DNA of 64,000 bases from the NCBI GenBank assembly GCA_039980455.1, contig JBDXCG010000006.1:62001-126000 (forward strand), read 5' to 3'. Both the position numbers and the translations under genes were made by a program. Below, piece by piece: positions 17,179 through 27,021 of this stretch. Origin of the DNA: CALINF01 sp039980455 (GTDB lineage Bacteria > Pseudomonadota > Gammaproteobacteria > Pseudomonadales > Halieaceae). Numbering within the stretch: position 1 is the first letter of the stretch; every line of letters starts with the position of its first letter. The notes under the pieces were generated by a model. The model was given only the letters and a program-made list of their open reading frames with translations. It was not told the DNA's origin and searched no databases.

Positions 17179-17184
17179 TATAAT
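17179..17184 (+). promoter_or_regulatory. TATAAT -10 box upstream of the RND operon
   Basis: A perfect TATAAT lies 35 bp before the ATG at 17220. No matching -35 hexamer is evident 16-18 bp upstream, so regulation by an activator is possible. No local regulator gene flanks the pump. Confidence 0.35.
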
Positions 17185-17219
17185 ATTGACCCCGGATTTG
17201 CACTACACGGTAGAAATTG

Positions 17220-18332
17220 ATGTCAAAGAACCTGGTTATCGCAACCTGCATCGGCGCAGGCATACTCATCTGGCTGTTGTCGGGAATGCTGACGGAAGAT
17301 TCCGGCACAACCGAGCACGACTCGCTTGCCCTAGAGAGTTCCCAATCGGAACCCTCGGGCCAGTCCGATCTGCCGCGCGTTCGGGCCGTCGTCCTGCGTT
17401 CAGAGTCCAGAACCCGCTATCTGGTTTTGCGAGGCAAAACTGAGAGCAAGCGGATGGTCGATGTTGCGGCAGAAGTGGCTGGAAAGATTGTTTCAAGGCC
17501 CATGGAGCGCGGTATGCGGGTGGAGCAGGGCGATCTCCTGTGCGAAGTGGCTGTCGATGACAGAAAGGTGGCGGTTACTGAAGCGAAAGCGTCACTTGAA
17601 GAGGCTCGTATTGAGTACGAGGGCAGCTTGAAGTTGAAGGAACAGGGTCTGCAATCGGAAACAGCGATCGCGCGATCTGCAGCCCGGTTGGAGTCTGTGC
17701 GCGCTCAAGTACACCGCCAAACGCTTAATCTCGAACGCACACGTATCGTGGCTCCTTTCGGTGGTGTGGTAGAGCAGCTGCACATGAATGTGGGCGACTA
17801 TGCAGTGCCTGGCGCGGTTTGCGCCACGCTTATCGACCTCGACCCCATGTTGATTCTGGCGGACGTCACCGAGAGCGAAGTTGAGAACATGGCCTTGGGC
17901 GACAATGTCGTGGGTCGTATTAGCAATGGCCGCGAAATCGCCGGCGTTGTCACCTTCGTTGGCCAGCAAAGCGATCCTGTGACGCGTACCTACCCAGTGG
18001 AAATAACGGTTGAGAATGCAGACTTTAGTGTGCGCTCCGGCCTTACCGTGAACGTGCGTATCGGACTCGGCGAAGTGAACGCGCACCAGATATCCCCAGC
18101 ACTATTTGCTCTGGACGATGGTGGTGAGATCGGTGTTCGTACCCTTGGTAAAAACAATGTGGTGGAATTTCACACTGTTCGCATAATTGAAGATGGTCCT
18201 GGTGGGGTTTGGGTGACCGGGCTTCCCGATACCACTCGCTTGATCACGGTGGGTCAGGAGTTTGTCTCTGCAGGTCAGGAGGTAGAAGCTGTCTATCCCA
18301 ATGACCCAAGCGCTCAGGTTGCTCAGCCATGA
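17220..18332 (+). CDS. RND efflux periplasmic adaptor (membrane fusion protein)
   Basis: This is a 370-residue adaptor. An N-terminal membrane segment (residues 4-22) is followed by a Ser/Glu-rich linker, the split lipoyl (barrel-sandwich) halves around residues 75-110 and 165-200 (GGVVEQLHMNVGDYAVPG), an alpha-helical hairpin between them, and a beta-barrel domain (VVGRISNGREIAGVVTFVG). No lipobox cysteine is present, so it is anchored by the uncleaved helix. The ATG at 17220 is preferred to the adjacent TTG. It overlaps the permease gene by 4 bp (ATGA), so the two form one coupled operon. No outer-membrane channel gene is adjacent, so a shared TolC-like protein must serve. Confidence 0.92.
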   Translation: MSKNLVIATCIGAGILIWLLSGMLTEDSGTTEHDSLALESSQSEPSGQSDLPRVRAVVLRSESRTRYLVLRGKTESKRMVDVAAEVAGKIVSRPMERGMRVEQGDLLCEVAVDDRKVAVTEAKASLEEARIEYEGSLKLKEQGLQSETAIARSAARLESVRAQVHRQTLNLERTRIVAPFGGVVEQLHMNVGDYAVPGAVCATLIDLDPMLILADVTESEVENMALGDNVVGRISNGREIAGVVTFVGQQSDPVTRTYPVEITVENADFSVRSGLTVNVRIGLGEVNAHQISPALFALDDGGEIGVRTLGKNNVVEFHTVRIIEDGPGGVWVTGLPDTTRLITVGQEFVSAGQEVEAVYPNDPSAQVAQP

Positions 18333-21300
18333 CCAGTATGATCGACTCGGCCATCAGCCGCACGCGAACTACGCTGTCGCTAATGGCGGTGGTAATCGTT
18401 GCAGGTATGATTTCTCGAGCTGCGCTGCCAATAGCCAATGATCCTCACATAGAGCTGCCCTTTTTCTACATAGGGGTGGCCCATGAGGGCATCTCACCGG
18501 AAGACGCTGAGCGACTGCTGGTGCAGCCGATGGAGATCGAGCTGCGTAAGCTCGAGGGCGTTGAAGAACTCAAATCCTCCGCATCAGAAGGTATGGCTAC
18601 ATTCTTTGTGGAGTTTGACGTTAGCCAGGACCTGGATCAGGCGTTGATCGATGTGCGTGAAGCCGTTAATCGCGCCAAATCAGAGATTCCCTCTACGGCT
18701 GAAGAACCCTTCATCAAGGAACTCACCGTCGATGACTTCCCGATGATTCAGATTAACCTTATCGGGGTTAATGCCAGCGAACGCAGCGTGTACCAGACGG
18801 CGCTGAAGCTGCGCGATGATATCGAGGCTATTCCCGATGTGCTGGCGGCCGACCTGCAGGGTCACCGCGAAGAAGTACTCGAGGTCATCATCGATCCCGA
18901 TGCTCTCAACGCCTACAAGATTTCCAGCGAAGAGCTTCTCACGATTCTGTTGCGCAATAATCGTCTGATCCCCGCCGGTAGCATTGATACTGGCAGAGGC
19001 CGGTTCTCCGTAAAAGTGCCTGCCGTTGTTGAAGAGGCCCGCGATGTACTCGAGCTGCCGATTGCCAGCGAGGGTGACAGAGTAGTGACATTGCAGGATG
19101 TCGCTACGATCAGACGTACGTTCAAGGATCGAACCAGCTTTGCCCGCTATAACGGCCGCGACACGATATCGGTATCAGTGACCAAGCGCGCCAATGCCAA
19201 CATTATTTCGACGGTTGAGAAGGTGCGCGAGGTCGTTGAGCGAACTCGTCCTGATATTCCTGCGGGCATCGAGATGATTGTGTCTCAAGACCAGGCAGAG
19301 TTTGCCGAAATGCAGGTAACAGAACTGCAGGGCAATATCTTTACTGCACTCGCTTTGGTGATGGTGCTTGTGGTGGCCGCAATGGGGTTTCGCAGTGGTG
19401 TCATTGTGGGGCTCGGAATACCCGTATCGCTGCTGTTCTCCGTTATTCTGATCTACCAGTTTGGCTATACATTTAACTTCATGGTGATGTTCGGCATGCT
19501 GCTCGGACTGGGTATGCTCATTGACGGCGCCATCGTGGTTACGGAATACGCCGATCGCATGATGGGCGATGGCATGGATCACAAAAGTGCTTACGCAGAA
19601 GCCGTAAAGCGAATGTTCTGGCCCGTAACGGCGTCTACAGCCACCACGTTGGCAGCATTCCTGCCGCTGATTTTCTGGCCGGGTGTGTCGGGCCAGTTTA
19701 TGCGTTACCTGCCAGTGACTGTATTTACCGTACTAATGGGGTCGTTGCTCTACGCCCTGCTATTTGGCCCAGTACTGGGCACCCTGTTTGGCAAGCCTAC
19801 CCAACACAGTAAGAAATCGGTGGAGGCGATGCATGAGCTGGAAACCGGCGATCCTACACGCCTTAAAACCCCCACTGGCCTGTACGCCCGGTTTCTGTCT
19901 CGAGTCGTTGCGCGCCCGGGCATCACGATGCTGGTCATTGGATCTTTGCTGATGAGTATTTTCTGGGCCTACGGCAAATTCAGCTCTGGGGCCATATTCT
20001 TCTCCGACTCCGATCCACAGTTCATACAGGTCTCCGTGCGCGGTCGCGGTAACTTTTCGGCCAGTGAAGTGAATGATCTTGTGCTGGAGGTAGAGCGCGA
20101 AGTTTTGCAGATCGTAGGTATTCGCTCGATTAATGCGCAGACATTTTTGCCCGGCAATACTGGGGGCGGTGGTAACTCCAGTCCCAGCTCCGACAGAATT
20201 GGTGCGATGTTTGTTGAGCTTTACCCGGAATCGGAACGCTCCGCAAAGGGTAACGAGATTGTCACCGAGATTCGAGAGCGAACGAATCATCTGGCGGGTA
20301 TCTCCGTCGAGGTATTACCCTTTGAACAAGGTCCGCCCGTTGGCAAGCCTATCCAGATCGAGTTGGCATCGCGCGACCGCTCTTTGCTAGAGCCGGCACT
20401 GGCGCGTATCCGAGCGTATATGGATACGCTGCCTGAACTTGTCGATATCGATGACACTGCCGCTTTGCCATCCATCGAATGGCGTATAGAAGTCGATCGT
20501 GCCCAGGCCGCGATCTACGATGCTGATGTGTCTTCAGCAGGCATTGCGGTGCAATTGGTCACTAATGGTGTGAAGGTCGCCGAGTATCGTCCCGATGGAG
20601 CCGATGACGCGGTTGATATCCGTGTGCGCTATCCGGAAAGTGAGCGCGGAATCCGCGCGATGGATGAGCTGCGTATCAGCACCAATCAAGGCATGGTGCC
20701 GCTGAGCAACTTTGTCAGCATGCTGCCAGCACCGGGCGTAGATAGTCTAAATCGTGTTGACGGTATTGCCATTGAATTGGTTCGTGCGGACGTAGTCGAA
20801 GGTGTACTCGCCGACAGCATGGTGAAGGTGATGGATGACTGGCTCCAGCAGCAAGAGTTTGATCCCGCGCTATCCATACGTTTCAGGGGGGCTAATGAGG
20901 AGCAGGCAAACTCATTGGCGTTCGTCCAGGTGGCTTTCCTGTTGTCACTCGCGTTGATGTTTATTCTTCTGGTGACCCAGTTCAATAGCTTCTATCAGAG
21001 CGCATTGATTTTGCTTGCCGTGATTATGTCGACAGCGGGCGTGTTGCTGGGCTTGTTAGTGCTCGCGAAACCGTTCAGCGCGATTCTCACGGGAGTAGGT
21101 GTTGTAGCGCTTGCAGGAATTGTGGTGAACAACAATATTGTGTTGATCGACACATTTAACCACGTGCGAAGACTTCATCCTGAGTTGACGATCCGAGAAG
21201 TGATTGTGCGCGCGTCCTCCCAGCGCATCCGCCCGGTTCTGCTGACAACGGTAACAACAGTGTTTGGCTTGTTACCGCTGGCTTGCGGATTATCGGTCGA

Positions 21301-21532
21301 CCTGATCAATCGAAGTATCACAGCCAGTGGACAGATGGCGACCTTCTGGGGGCCTTTATCCCAGGCGATCGTGTTCGGCTTGTCTTTTGCTACCGTGCTT
21401 ACCCTAATCGCGACTCCGGCTATGTTGGCCTTCCCAACTGCCGTACGCGAATTCTTTGCTCGATTCCGCAAGACAACGCCTTCATCAAAAAGCGGCAAAG
21501 CGACGACAGGGCCACGCGTAGCCACGAGTTAG
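18329..21532 (+). CDS. RND efflux permease (AcrB-like superfamily, variant proton relay)
   Basis: This is a 1067-residue inner-membrane transporter of the usual RND length with 12 predicted helices and two large periplasmic loops. The TM4 motif reads LGMLIDGAIVV: Asp399 is kept but the second Asp of the AcrB pair is Gly400. TM10 reads GIVVNNNIVLID near residues 931-940, where AcrB has the relay lysine. This places it in a non-AcrB branch of HAE-type pumps seen widely in environmental bacteria. It is expected to export hydrophobic compounds using proton motive force with the adaptor encoded upstream. Substrates are unknown, and no regulator is linked. Confidence 0.93.
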   Translation: MTSMIDSAISRTRTTLSLMAVVIVAGMISRAALPIANDPHIELPFFYIGVAHEGISPEDAERLLVQPMEIELRKLEGVEELKSSASEGMATFFVEFDVSQDLDQALIDVREAVNRAKSEIPSTAEEPFIKELTVDDFPMIQINLIGVNASERSVYQTALKLRDDIEAIPDVLAADLQGHREEVLEVIIDPDALNAYKISSEELLTILLRNNRLIPAGSIDTGRGRFSVKVPAVVEEARDVLELPIASEGDRVVTLQDVATIRRTFKDRTSFARYNGRDTISVSVTKRANANIISTVEKVREVVERTRPDIPAGIEMIVSQDQAEFAEMQVTELQGNIFTALALVMVLVVAAMGFRSGVIVGLGIPVSLLFSVILIYQFGYTFNFMVMFGMLLGLGMLIDGAIVVTEYADRMMGDGMDHKSAYAEAVKRMFWPVTASTATTLAAFLPLIFWPGVSGQFMRYLPVTVFTVLMGSLLYALLFGPVLGTLFGKPTQHSKKSVEAMHELETGDPTRLKTPTGLYARFLSRVVARPGITMLVIGSLLMSIFWAYGKFSSGAIFFSDSDPQFIQVSVRGRGNFSASEVNDLVLEVEREVLQIVGIRSINAQTFLPGNTGGGGNSSPSSDRIGAMFVELYPESERSAKGNEIVTEIRERTNHLAGISVEVLPFEQGPPVGKPIQIELASRDRSLLEPALARIRAYMDTLPELVDIDDTAALPSIEWRIEVDRAQAAIYDADVSSAGIAVQLVTNGVKVAEYRPDGADDAVDIRVRYPESERGIRAMDELRISTNQGMVPLSNFVSMLPAPGVDSLNRVDGIAIELVRADVVEGVLADSMVKVMDDWLQQQEFDPALSIRFRGANEEQANSLAFVQVAFLLSLALMFILLVTQFNSFYQSALILLAVIMSTAGVLLGLLVLAKPFSAILTGVGVVALAGIVVNNNIVLIDTFNHVRRLHPELTIREVIVRASSQRIRPVLLTTVTTVFGLLPLACGLSVDLINRSITASGQMATFWGPLSQAIVFGLSFATVLTLIATPAMLAFPTAVREFFARFRKTTPSSKSGKATTGPRVATS

Positions 21533-21575
21533 TTGCTGCGCAGGCAATGACTGCTTTTTGCGAGACTAGCCCCAA

Positions 21576-22430
21576 TCAGAACAGGTTGGGGTAGGTTTTC
21601 CAGTAGTACTTCAGATCCTGGCTGTTCCAGCCTTCATAAATTGAATCCCAACCCAACGTGTCGATGCGCCAGCCATGGTGCGGTTCGAGATTGGTGGAGA
21701 ATACCGGTGCGCCGTAGTCGCAAAAACGCGTATCAATACTGATGCGGGCCGTGTTTTCTGTGAAGTTGGGCTCTGCCCGATGCACCGTGCAGGAGTGAAA
21801 GATCAGTATGTCACCCTGCTCGAAATCTGATACATGCCACTGTGTTTCCTCGGGATAGATTTCGCACTGTACACCGCCCACACCCTCTGCCTGAAAGACC
21901 TTGCGAACGCCCCCCAGATGCGATTTTGGTAGCACCTTTACTCGCCCCATCGCTTCGCTGATATCGTGTAGTGCCACCCAGATGCCAGCCATCGTGGGCC
22001 CCGCATGGTGTGAGTAGGCATCTTGATGCGGAGGCGTTTCGTAGCCGACTTTTCGCGGTGTGGAGATGCGTGCCATTTTTATGGGGTAAACGAACACGTT
22101 GTCGTTCACCACGTTTTGCATCAGCTGCAGCAGGTCGGGTTGATGGAAAAAACTGTGAAACGATTCCAGTGATTGTACCTTGGGGTAAACTTCGTCCCAG
22201 ATAGCATCAGTTTCATAGAACGGATCTCCAACAAGTTCCGGCAGTTCATTACCCGGTGGCCGCACAACATAGGGTGCCGTTGCCTGTAGTATCTCCTCAA
22301 GCTGCGCTTCGCAGCGTGCACTGTCTACAAACGACTTAAAGTAGAGGTAGCCCCACTGTGCAAACCGGTTCCGCAGAACCTGCGGATCCTCTTCGGTGTT
22401 AGAGACAACAAATGGTAGGTTTTCTGACAT
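21576..22430 (-). CDS. Phytanoyl-CoA dioxygenase (PhyH) family protein
   Basis: This is a 284-residue Fe(II)/2-oxoglutarate oxygenase-like protein. The iron triad is visible as PPHQDAYSHH (HxD, about residues 138-147) and HSCTVHRAEPN (distal His, about residue 220), with an arginine downstream (TARISIDTRF) that can bind 2-oxoglutarate. The ATG at 22430 is chosen; upstream in-frame codons lack family similarity and a ribosome site. Members hydroxylate phytanoyl-CoA, ectoine and many secondary metabolites, so the substrate is open. It is divergent from the CoA-catabolic cluster, which makes a role on a branched or isoprenoid acyl substrate attractive but unproven. Confidence 0.87.
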   Translation of the reverse strand: MSENLPFVVSNTEEDPQVLRNRFAQWGYLYFKSFVDSARCEAQLEEILQATAPYVVRPPGNELPELVGDPFYETDAIWDEVYPKVQSLESFHSFFHQPDLLQLMQNVVNDNVFVYPIKMARISTPRKVGYETPPHQDAYSHHAGPTMAGIWVALHDISEAMGRVKVLPKSHLGGVRKVFQAEGVGGVQCEIYPEETQWHVSDFEQGDILIFHSCTVHRAEPNFTENTARISIDTRFCDYGAPVFSTNLEPHHGWRIDTLGWDSIYEGWNSQDLKYYWKTYPNLF

Positions 22431-22559
22431 AGGCACGGACAGGCAAAATACAGGCTGCCAATCTCCTATTTTTGCAGCGTAACTGCAAGCAGCTTTTTTG
22501 ATCTTTGCATGAGGTTTGCCTTCACACTTACATCCATTGCTTGGCGTGCTTCGGCAAGC

Positions 22560-22589
22560 TTGGCTATGCGGTTTCTTTTCTGCTATAGC
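22560..22589 (+). promoter_or_regulatory. Candidate sigma70 promoter of the CoA-catabolic cluster
   Basis: TTGGCT (22560-22565) and TATAGC (22584-22589) are separated by 18 bp and lie 39 bp before the ATG at 22628. Each box matches the consensus only partly. Confidence 0.35.
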
Positions 22590-22627
22590 TGTTGCACATT
22601 TGCCTATTTCTTTCGAGGATTGAATCA

Positions 22628-23440
22628 ATGTTTGAGCATTTTGAAACGCTGTCTATTCGCCGCGACGGCTCTGTTGACTGGCTAACGCTGAACCGGCCTG
22701 ATGTATTGAATTCGATCAATACACAGATGGTGACAGAGCTTCGAGAGTACTTCGGTAGTCTCTCTGAAAATCTCTCAACTCGCATTGTGGTGATCGCTGG
22801 TGCTGGCCGTGCCTTTTGCGCAGGGTTGGATATTCAGGCAGCTGCGGTTATGAATAGCAAAGATGGGACTGCGCCGGCGGGCAATGGCTGGGGTTTTCAG
22901 GGCTATCTTGCAGAGGTTTACGCCATGATGCGCCGCGTGCCTCAGCCGATTATCAGTCTGGTGCAGGGAGCGGCCTGCGGTGGAGGATTTGCTTTGGCGC
23001 TGGCATCGGATATCCGCATTGCGGGTGAAAGTATGAAAATGAATGCGGCCTTTATCAAACTGGGGCTGTCTTCGTGCGATATGGGTACGTCCTACTTTTT
23101 ACCTCGTCTTGTGGGCACCTCGCTGGCATCAGAACTCATGTTAACGGGTCGCTTTATCCACGCCGACCGGGCACTGGCAACAGGGCTTGTCTCAGAGGTA
23201 GTGCCAGACAACGAACTGCCCGCAACTGCGCAGTCCTATATTGATGACATGCTAGCAGCATCCCCAATGGGGTTACGACTGACGAAAGAGGGGCTCAATG
23301 TCGCCATCGATGCGGGTAGCGTTGAAGCGGCGATGGCCGTTGAGAATAGAAATCAGATTCTGTGCTCGCAAACGGCCGATGCCAAAGAGGGTATGTTGGC
23401 TTTCATGGAAAAACGTGCCCCGGTGTATCAAGGCAGGTAA
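22628..23440 (+). CDS. Enoyl-CoA hydratase/isomerase (crotonase) family protein
   Basis: This is a 270-residue crotonase-fold enzyme. The first oxyanion-hole segment is RAFCAGLDIQAA and the second QGAACGGGFALALASDIRIA. The catalytic region reads LGLSSCDMGTSYFLPRLVG, with an aspartate where classical hydratases have the second catalytic glutamate. This variant is seen in many actinobacterial and proteobacterial EchA-like paralogues of uncertain reaction. The ATG at 22628 has GAGGA 9 nt upstream; an upstream in-frame ATG at 22592 is disfavoured. It leads a probable operon with AtuA and the carboxylase subunits, although the 133-bp gap to AtuA may hold another promoter. Confidence 0.88.
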   Translation: MFEHFETLSIRRDGSVDWLTLNRPDVLNSINTQMVTELREYFGSLSENLSTRIVVIAGAGRAFCAGLDIQAAAVMNSKDGTAPAGNGWGFQGYLAEVYAMMRRVPQPIISLVQGAACGGGFALALASDIRIAGESMKMNAAFIKLGLSSCDMGTSYFLPRLVGTSLASELMLTGRFIHADRALATGLVSEVVPDNELPATAQSYIDDMLAASPMGLRLTKEGLNVAIDAGSVEAAMAVENRNQILCSQTADAKEGMLAFMEKRAPVYQGR

Positions 23441-23573
23441 GTGGCGCAGAGTCTCAGCGTTTTAGCACTGGTAGGCCAATGCCCCCTGCAATTGGCTTCA
23501 TATTCTGTTGTTCTGTGCGCCGATATCCGTAGTATCTAGTGCCTTGCATGAAAAAGTTTGAGGGCAGTGGTCG

Positions 23574-25376
23574 ATGACGGACACGGTATTACGGATTGGC
23601 GGCGCTAGTGGTTTCTGGGGCGATGCGGCCAGAGCAACCCCGCAGCTATTGGCGGCGGGTAACCTCGACTACATCGTTTACGACTACCTCGCAGAAATCA
23701 CCATGTCGATCATGGCGCGGGCGCGACTCAAAGATGATAGCCGCGGTTACGCCACTGACTTTCTATCGGCTGCCATGAAGCCTAACCTCAAGGCCATTGA
23801 GCAGCAGGGGGTCAAAATTATCTCCAATGCCGGTGGTGTGAATCCACAAGCATGTGCAGCAGGCCTGCGTCAGTTGATTGCTGAGCAGGGGCTGTCGCTG
23901 AGCGTCGCCTGTGTAACGGGCGATGATCTGTTGCCGAGCGCGGCACAACTGGAGGCTTCAGGTATACAAGAAATGTTCTCTGGCGAGGCATTTCCCCCTG
24001 CCGATAAACTGCTGAGTGTGAATGCCTATCTTGGCGCGTTTCCGGTAGCGCGAGCACTGGCGCAAGGTGCCGACATAGTCGTCACGGGCCGATGTGTCGA
24101 CAGTGCAGTAACTCTGGGCGCCTGTATTCACGCGTTTGGCTGGAGCCGAACCGACTACGATCAATTGGCCATGGGATCTCTAGCCGGGCATATTTTGGAA
24201 TGTGGCCCCCAAGCTACGGGTGGCAACTTCACAGACTGGGAAGACGTGCCCGATATTGCCAACATCGGCTACCCCATAGCCGAGGTGAGCAGTGATGGCA
24301 GTTTTGTCTGTACCAAGCCTGAAGGTACCGGCGGGCTCGTTAACGTGGGTACGGTGTGTGAGCAAATGCTCTATGAAATCGGTGATCCACAGGCTTACCT
24401 ATTGCCTGATGTGGTGTGTGATTTCTCCACCGCGGTCGTAGACCAGATTGGCGAGCACCGCGTTCGAGTTACAGGTGCGCAGGGCACCGTCGCACCCGAT
24501 CAGTACAAAGTCAGCGCTACCTACCTTGATCAGTTCCGGGGTGGTACGTACATGAGCTTCTATGGCATTGATGCCGACCGTAAGGCGCGTGCGCTGGGAA
24601 TCGCTGTGCTTGAAGCGTCGCGTAATGTATTCAAATCTGTCGGCCTGGCCGATTTCAGCGAAACCAGTATTGAGGTCTTGGGATCAGAAAGTCAGTACGG
24701 CAGTTTTTCTGATGTCGAGTCCAGTCGTGAGGTGGTGCTTAAATTAGCGGCGAAGCATCCAGACGCTGCGGGTATCGGCATCTTGCTGAAAGAGGCAGTT
24801 GGGCTGGGCCTTGCCACGCCACCGGGCCTCAGTGGATTTGCTGGTAGTCGGCCGCGACCATCGCCCGTAGTACGTTTGTTTTCCTGCACGGTCGACAAAT
24901 CGACTGTTAGCGTAGCGGTTGAATGTGAGGATAAGAACCTGACGTGTGACGAGGTTCATGGTGATCGCTTTGATACTGCCAGGCTATCCAGGCCAACCGA
25001 TCCTAGCGTGACGGCGCAGGAAGACTGGGTAGAGGTTCCTCTAGTGGCGCTGGCGTGGGGTCGCAGTGGCGACAAGGGAGACAAGGCCAACGTTGGGATT
25101 ATTGCCCGAGATCCGGCCTATTTTGCCTATATTTGTAGCGCTCTCAGCAATGCTGTGGTCGCAGAGCGTTTTTCACATTTCCTGAAAGACGATGCCCCGG
25201 GCAATGTGGAGCGGTATGTAATGCCAGGGCCTAATGCGCTCAATTTTCTACTTCATAACGTGTTAGGCGGTGGCGGTGTGGCAAGCATTCGCAACGACCC
25301 ACAAGGCAAAGGTTACGCTCAACTGTTGCTGGAATGCCCCGTTCGTGTACCTCCAAAAATTGCGGAGACCCTGTAA
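23574..25376 (+). CDS. AtuA family protein (acyclic terpene utilisation; DUF1446)
   Basis: This 600-residue protein begins LRIGGASGFWGDAA, typical of DUF1446. The N-terminal domain (about 1-445) is followed by a C-terminal AtuA-like domain containing LAWGRSGDKGDKANVGIIARDP (two adjoining conserved segments near residues 490-512). In Pseudomonas, atuA is essential for growth on citronellol/geraniol, but its reaction is still undefined; homologues also sit in other acyl-CoA carboxylase clusters. Its stop codon overlaps the carboxylase beta start (TAATG), so the two are translationally coupled. The family call is strong; the pathway is inferred from the neighbours. Confidence 0.92.
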   Translation: MTDTVLRIGGASGFWGDAARATPQLLAAGNLDYIVYDYLAEITMSIMARARLKDDSRGYATDFLSAAMKPNLKAIEQQGVKIISNAGGVNPQACAAGLRQLIAEQGLSLSVACVTGDDLLPSAAQLEASGIQEMFSGEAFPPADKLLSVNAYLGAFPVARALAQGADIVVTGRCVDSAVTLGACIHAFGWSRTDYDQLAMGSLAGHILECGPQATGGNFTDWEDVPDIANIGYPIAEVSSDGSFVCTKPEGTGGLVNVGTVCEQMLYEIGDPQAYLLPDVVCDFSTAVVDQIGEHRVRVTGAQGTVAPDQYKVSATYLDQFRGGTYMSFYGIDADRKARALGIAVLEASRNVFKSVGLADFSETSIEVLGSESQYGSFSDVESSREVVLKLAAKHPDAAGIGILLKEAVGLGLATPPGLSGFAGSRPRPSPVVRLFSCTVDKSTVSVAVECEDKNLTCDEVHGDRFDTARLSRPTDPSVTAQEDWVEVPLVALAWGRSGDKGDKANVGIIARDPAYFAYICSALSNAVVAERFSHFLKDDAPGNVERYVMPGPNALNFLLHNVLGGGGVASIRNDPQGKGYAQLLLECPVRVPPKIAETL

Positions 25377-26998
25377 TGCCAGTGTTCAATTCCAAGATAA
25401 ATACAAGCTCCGATGGCTTTCGCAAGAATCGTCAGGAGATGTTGGAGCTCGTCGACACGTTGGATGAGCTGAACAGCCGCGGTGCCATTCTCTCGGCGAA
25501 ACGTGCGGCGCGCTTTGAAGCCCGCGGGCAGTTGCTACCTCGAGAGCGATTGGCACGTTTGCTAGATCCTGGCATGCCATTCATGGCGATTGGCAACATA
25601 GCGGGCTACTTACTCGACTCGGATGATCCGGCACGTTCATTGCCGGGCTCTACCATTATCGCGGGTATAGGGTTTATCGCCGGTGTGCGTTGTGTAGTGG
25701 TGGTAGACGATAGTGGCATTCAAGCCGGATCACTCACCACTGCGGGTGCCTACCGCATTACTCGCTCGGAAGAAATCGCGTTGCAGCAAAAGCTGCCCTT
25801 CGTGCATCTGGTAGAAAGTGCCGGTGGCGATCTGCTGAACTATACGGTGGAAGGTTTTTCCAAGGGTGGCGCATTGTTTGGCAACCTGGCGAAACTCAGT
25901 AAAGCCGGCATTCCTGTCATCTCAATTTTGCATGGCTCCTCCACAGCCGGCGGTGCTTACATGCCAGGTCTGAGCGACTATGTGGTGGCAGTGAAGGGCA
26001 ATGGACGTGCTTTTCTTGCGGGTCCACCATTGCTCAAAGCAGCTACCGGTGAAATCGCCACCGAAGAAGAACTCGGTGGGGCAGAGATGCACGCCAGCGT
26101 GTCAGGCCTTGCTGAGTATCTGGCAGAGAACGATGGTCAGGCAGTACAGATCACACGCGAATTGATTGCTCGCCTGCATTGGAATAAAGGCTGCGAACGC
26201 CCAACCCGTGGCAGTTACCGTGAGCCCATCTACGATACCGATGAGATAGCGGGTGTTATTCCGTGTGACTACAGAACGCCATACGATATGCGTGAACTGG
26301 TTGCACGAACTGTTGATGGTTCCGACTTTCTCGATTTCAAACCACGCTATGGCGCGGCAACAGTTTGCTTGCAGGCCGAGATAATGGGTTTGCCCTGCGG
26401 CATACTTGGCAACAATGGCTCTATCGATCCCGATGGCGCAACCAAGGCTACCCAGTTTCTTCAGTTATGTGATCAGGCCAACATCCCTGTGCTGTTTCTG
26501 CAAAATACCACTGGCTATATCGTGGGCACCAAGTCTGAACAGGCTGGCATGATCAAGCACGGATCGAAGATGATTCAGGCGGTGCAAAACCTCGACGTTC
26601 CGCGCATCACCATGATGACGGGCGCCAGCTTTGGTGCAGGTAACTATGGCATGTGTGGTCGTCACTTTGATCCCGATTTTCTGTATACCTTCCCCAATGC
26701 CCGCACCGGTGTAATGGGTGGTGAGCAGGCAGCAAAGACAATGTCTATTGTGGCTCGTGGCAAGGCAGCAGCCACCGGTGTTGATGCCGACGAAGACGCA
26801 TTGACGAAACAGGAAGCGGCGCTTACGCATATGTTTGATAGCCAAGCGGGTGCTTTCTATACATCCGGGCACATGCTTGATGACGGCATGATAGATCCGC
26901 GCGATACGCGTAACACTCTGGGCTTTTTGCTGGAGACCTGCTGGGAAACACGGCACCGCACTGTTAGACCGAACAGTTTTGGCATTGCCAGGATGTAA
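25376..26998 (+). CDS. Acyl-CoA carboxylase, carboxyltransferase beta subunit (MCC/GCC type)
   Basis: This is a 540-residue biotin-dependent carboxyltransferase, the usual length for methylcrotonyl- or geranyl-CoA carboxylase beta. Oxyanion and substrate segments are visible: SAGGDLLNYTVEGF, GSSTAGGAYMPGLSDYVV in the N-domain, and QNTTGYIVG plus GASFGAGNYGMCGRHFDPDFLY (in two stretches) in the C-domain. It transfers carboxylate from biotin to the gamma carbon of an enoyl-CoA. The ATG at 25376 overlaps the AtuA stop. The alpha subunit is encoded two genes downstream, an order (AtuA-beta-hydratase-alpha) like the atu cluster. Methylcrotonyl versus geranyl specificity cannot be settled by eye. 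Confidence 0.93.
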   Translation: MPVFNSKINTSSDGFRKNRQEMLELVDTLDELNSRGAILSAKRAARFEARGQLLPRERLARLLDPGMPFMAIGNIAGYLLDSDDPARSLPGSTIIAGIGFIAGVRCVVVVDDSGIQAGSLTTAGAYRITRSEEIALQQKLPFVHLVESAGGDLLNYTVEGFSKGGALFGNLAKLSKAGIPVISILHGSSTAGGAYMPGLSDYVVAVKGNGRAFLAGPPLLKAATGEIATEEELGGAEMHASVSGLAEYLAENDGQAVQITRELIARLHWNKGCERPTRGSYREPIYDTDEIAGVIPCDYRTPYDMRELVARTVDGSDFLDFKPRYGAATVCLQAEIMGLPCGILGNNGSIDPDGATKATQFLQLCDQANIPVLFLQNTTGYIVGTKSEQAGMIKHGSKMIQAVQNLDVPRITMMTGASFGAGNYGMCGRHFDPDFLYTFPNARTGVMGGEQAAKTMSIVARGKAAATGVDADEDALTKQEAALTHMFDSQAGAFYTSGHMLDDGMIDPRDTRNTLGFLLETCWETRHRTVRPNSFGIARM

Positions 26999-27021
26999 GC
27001 GCGAAACTTGGAGCACGAGTA

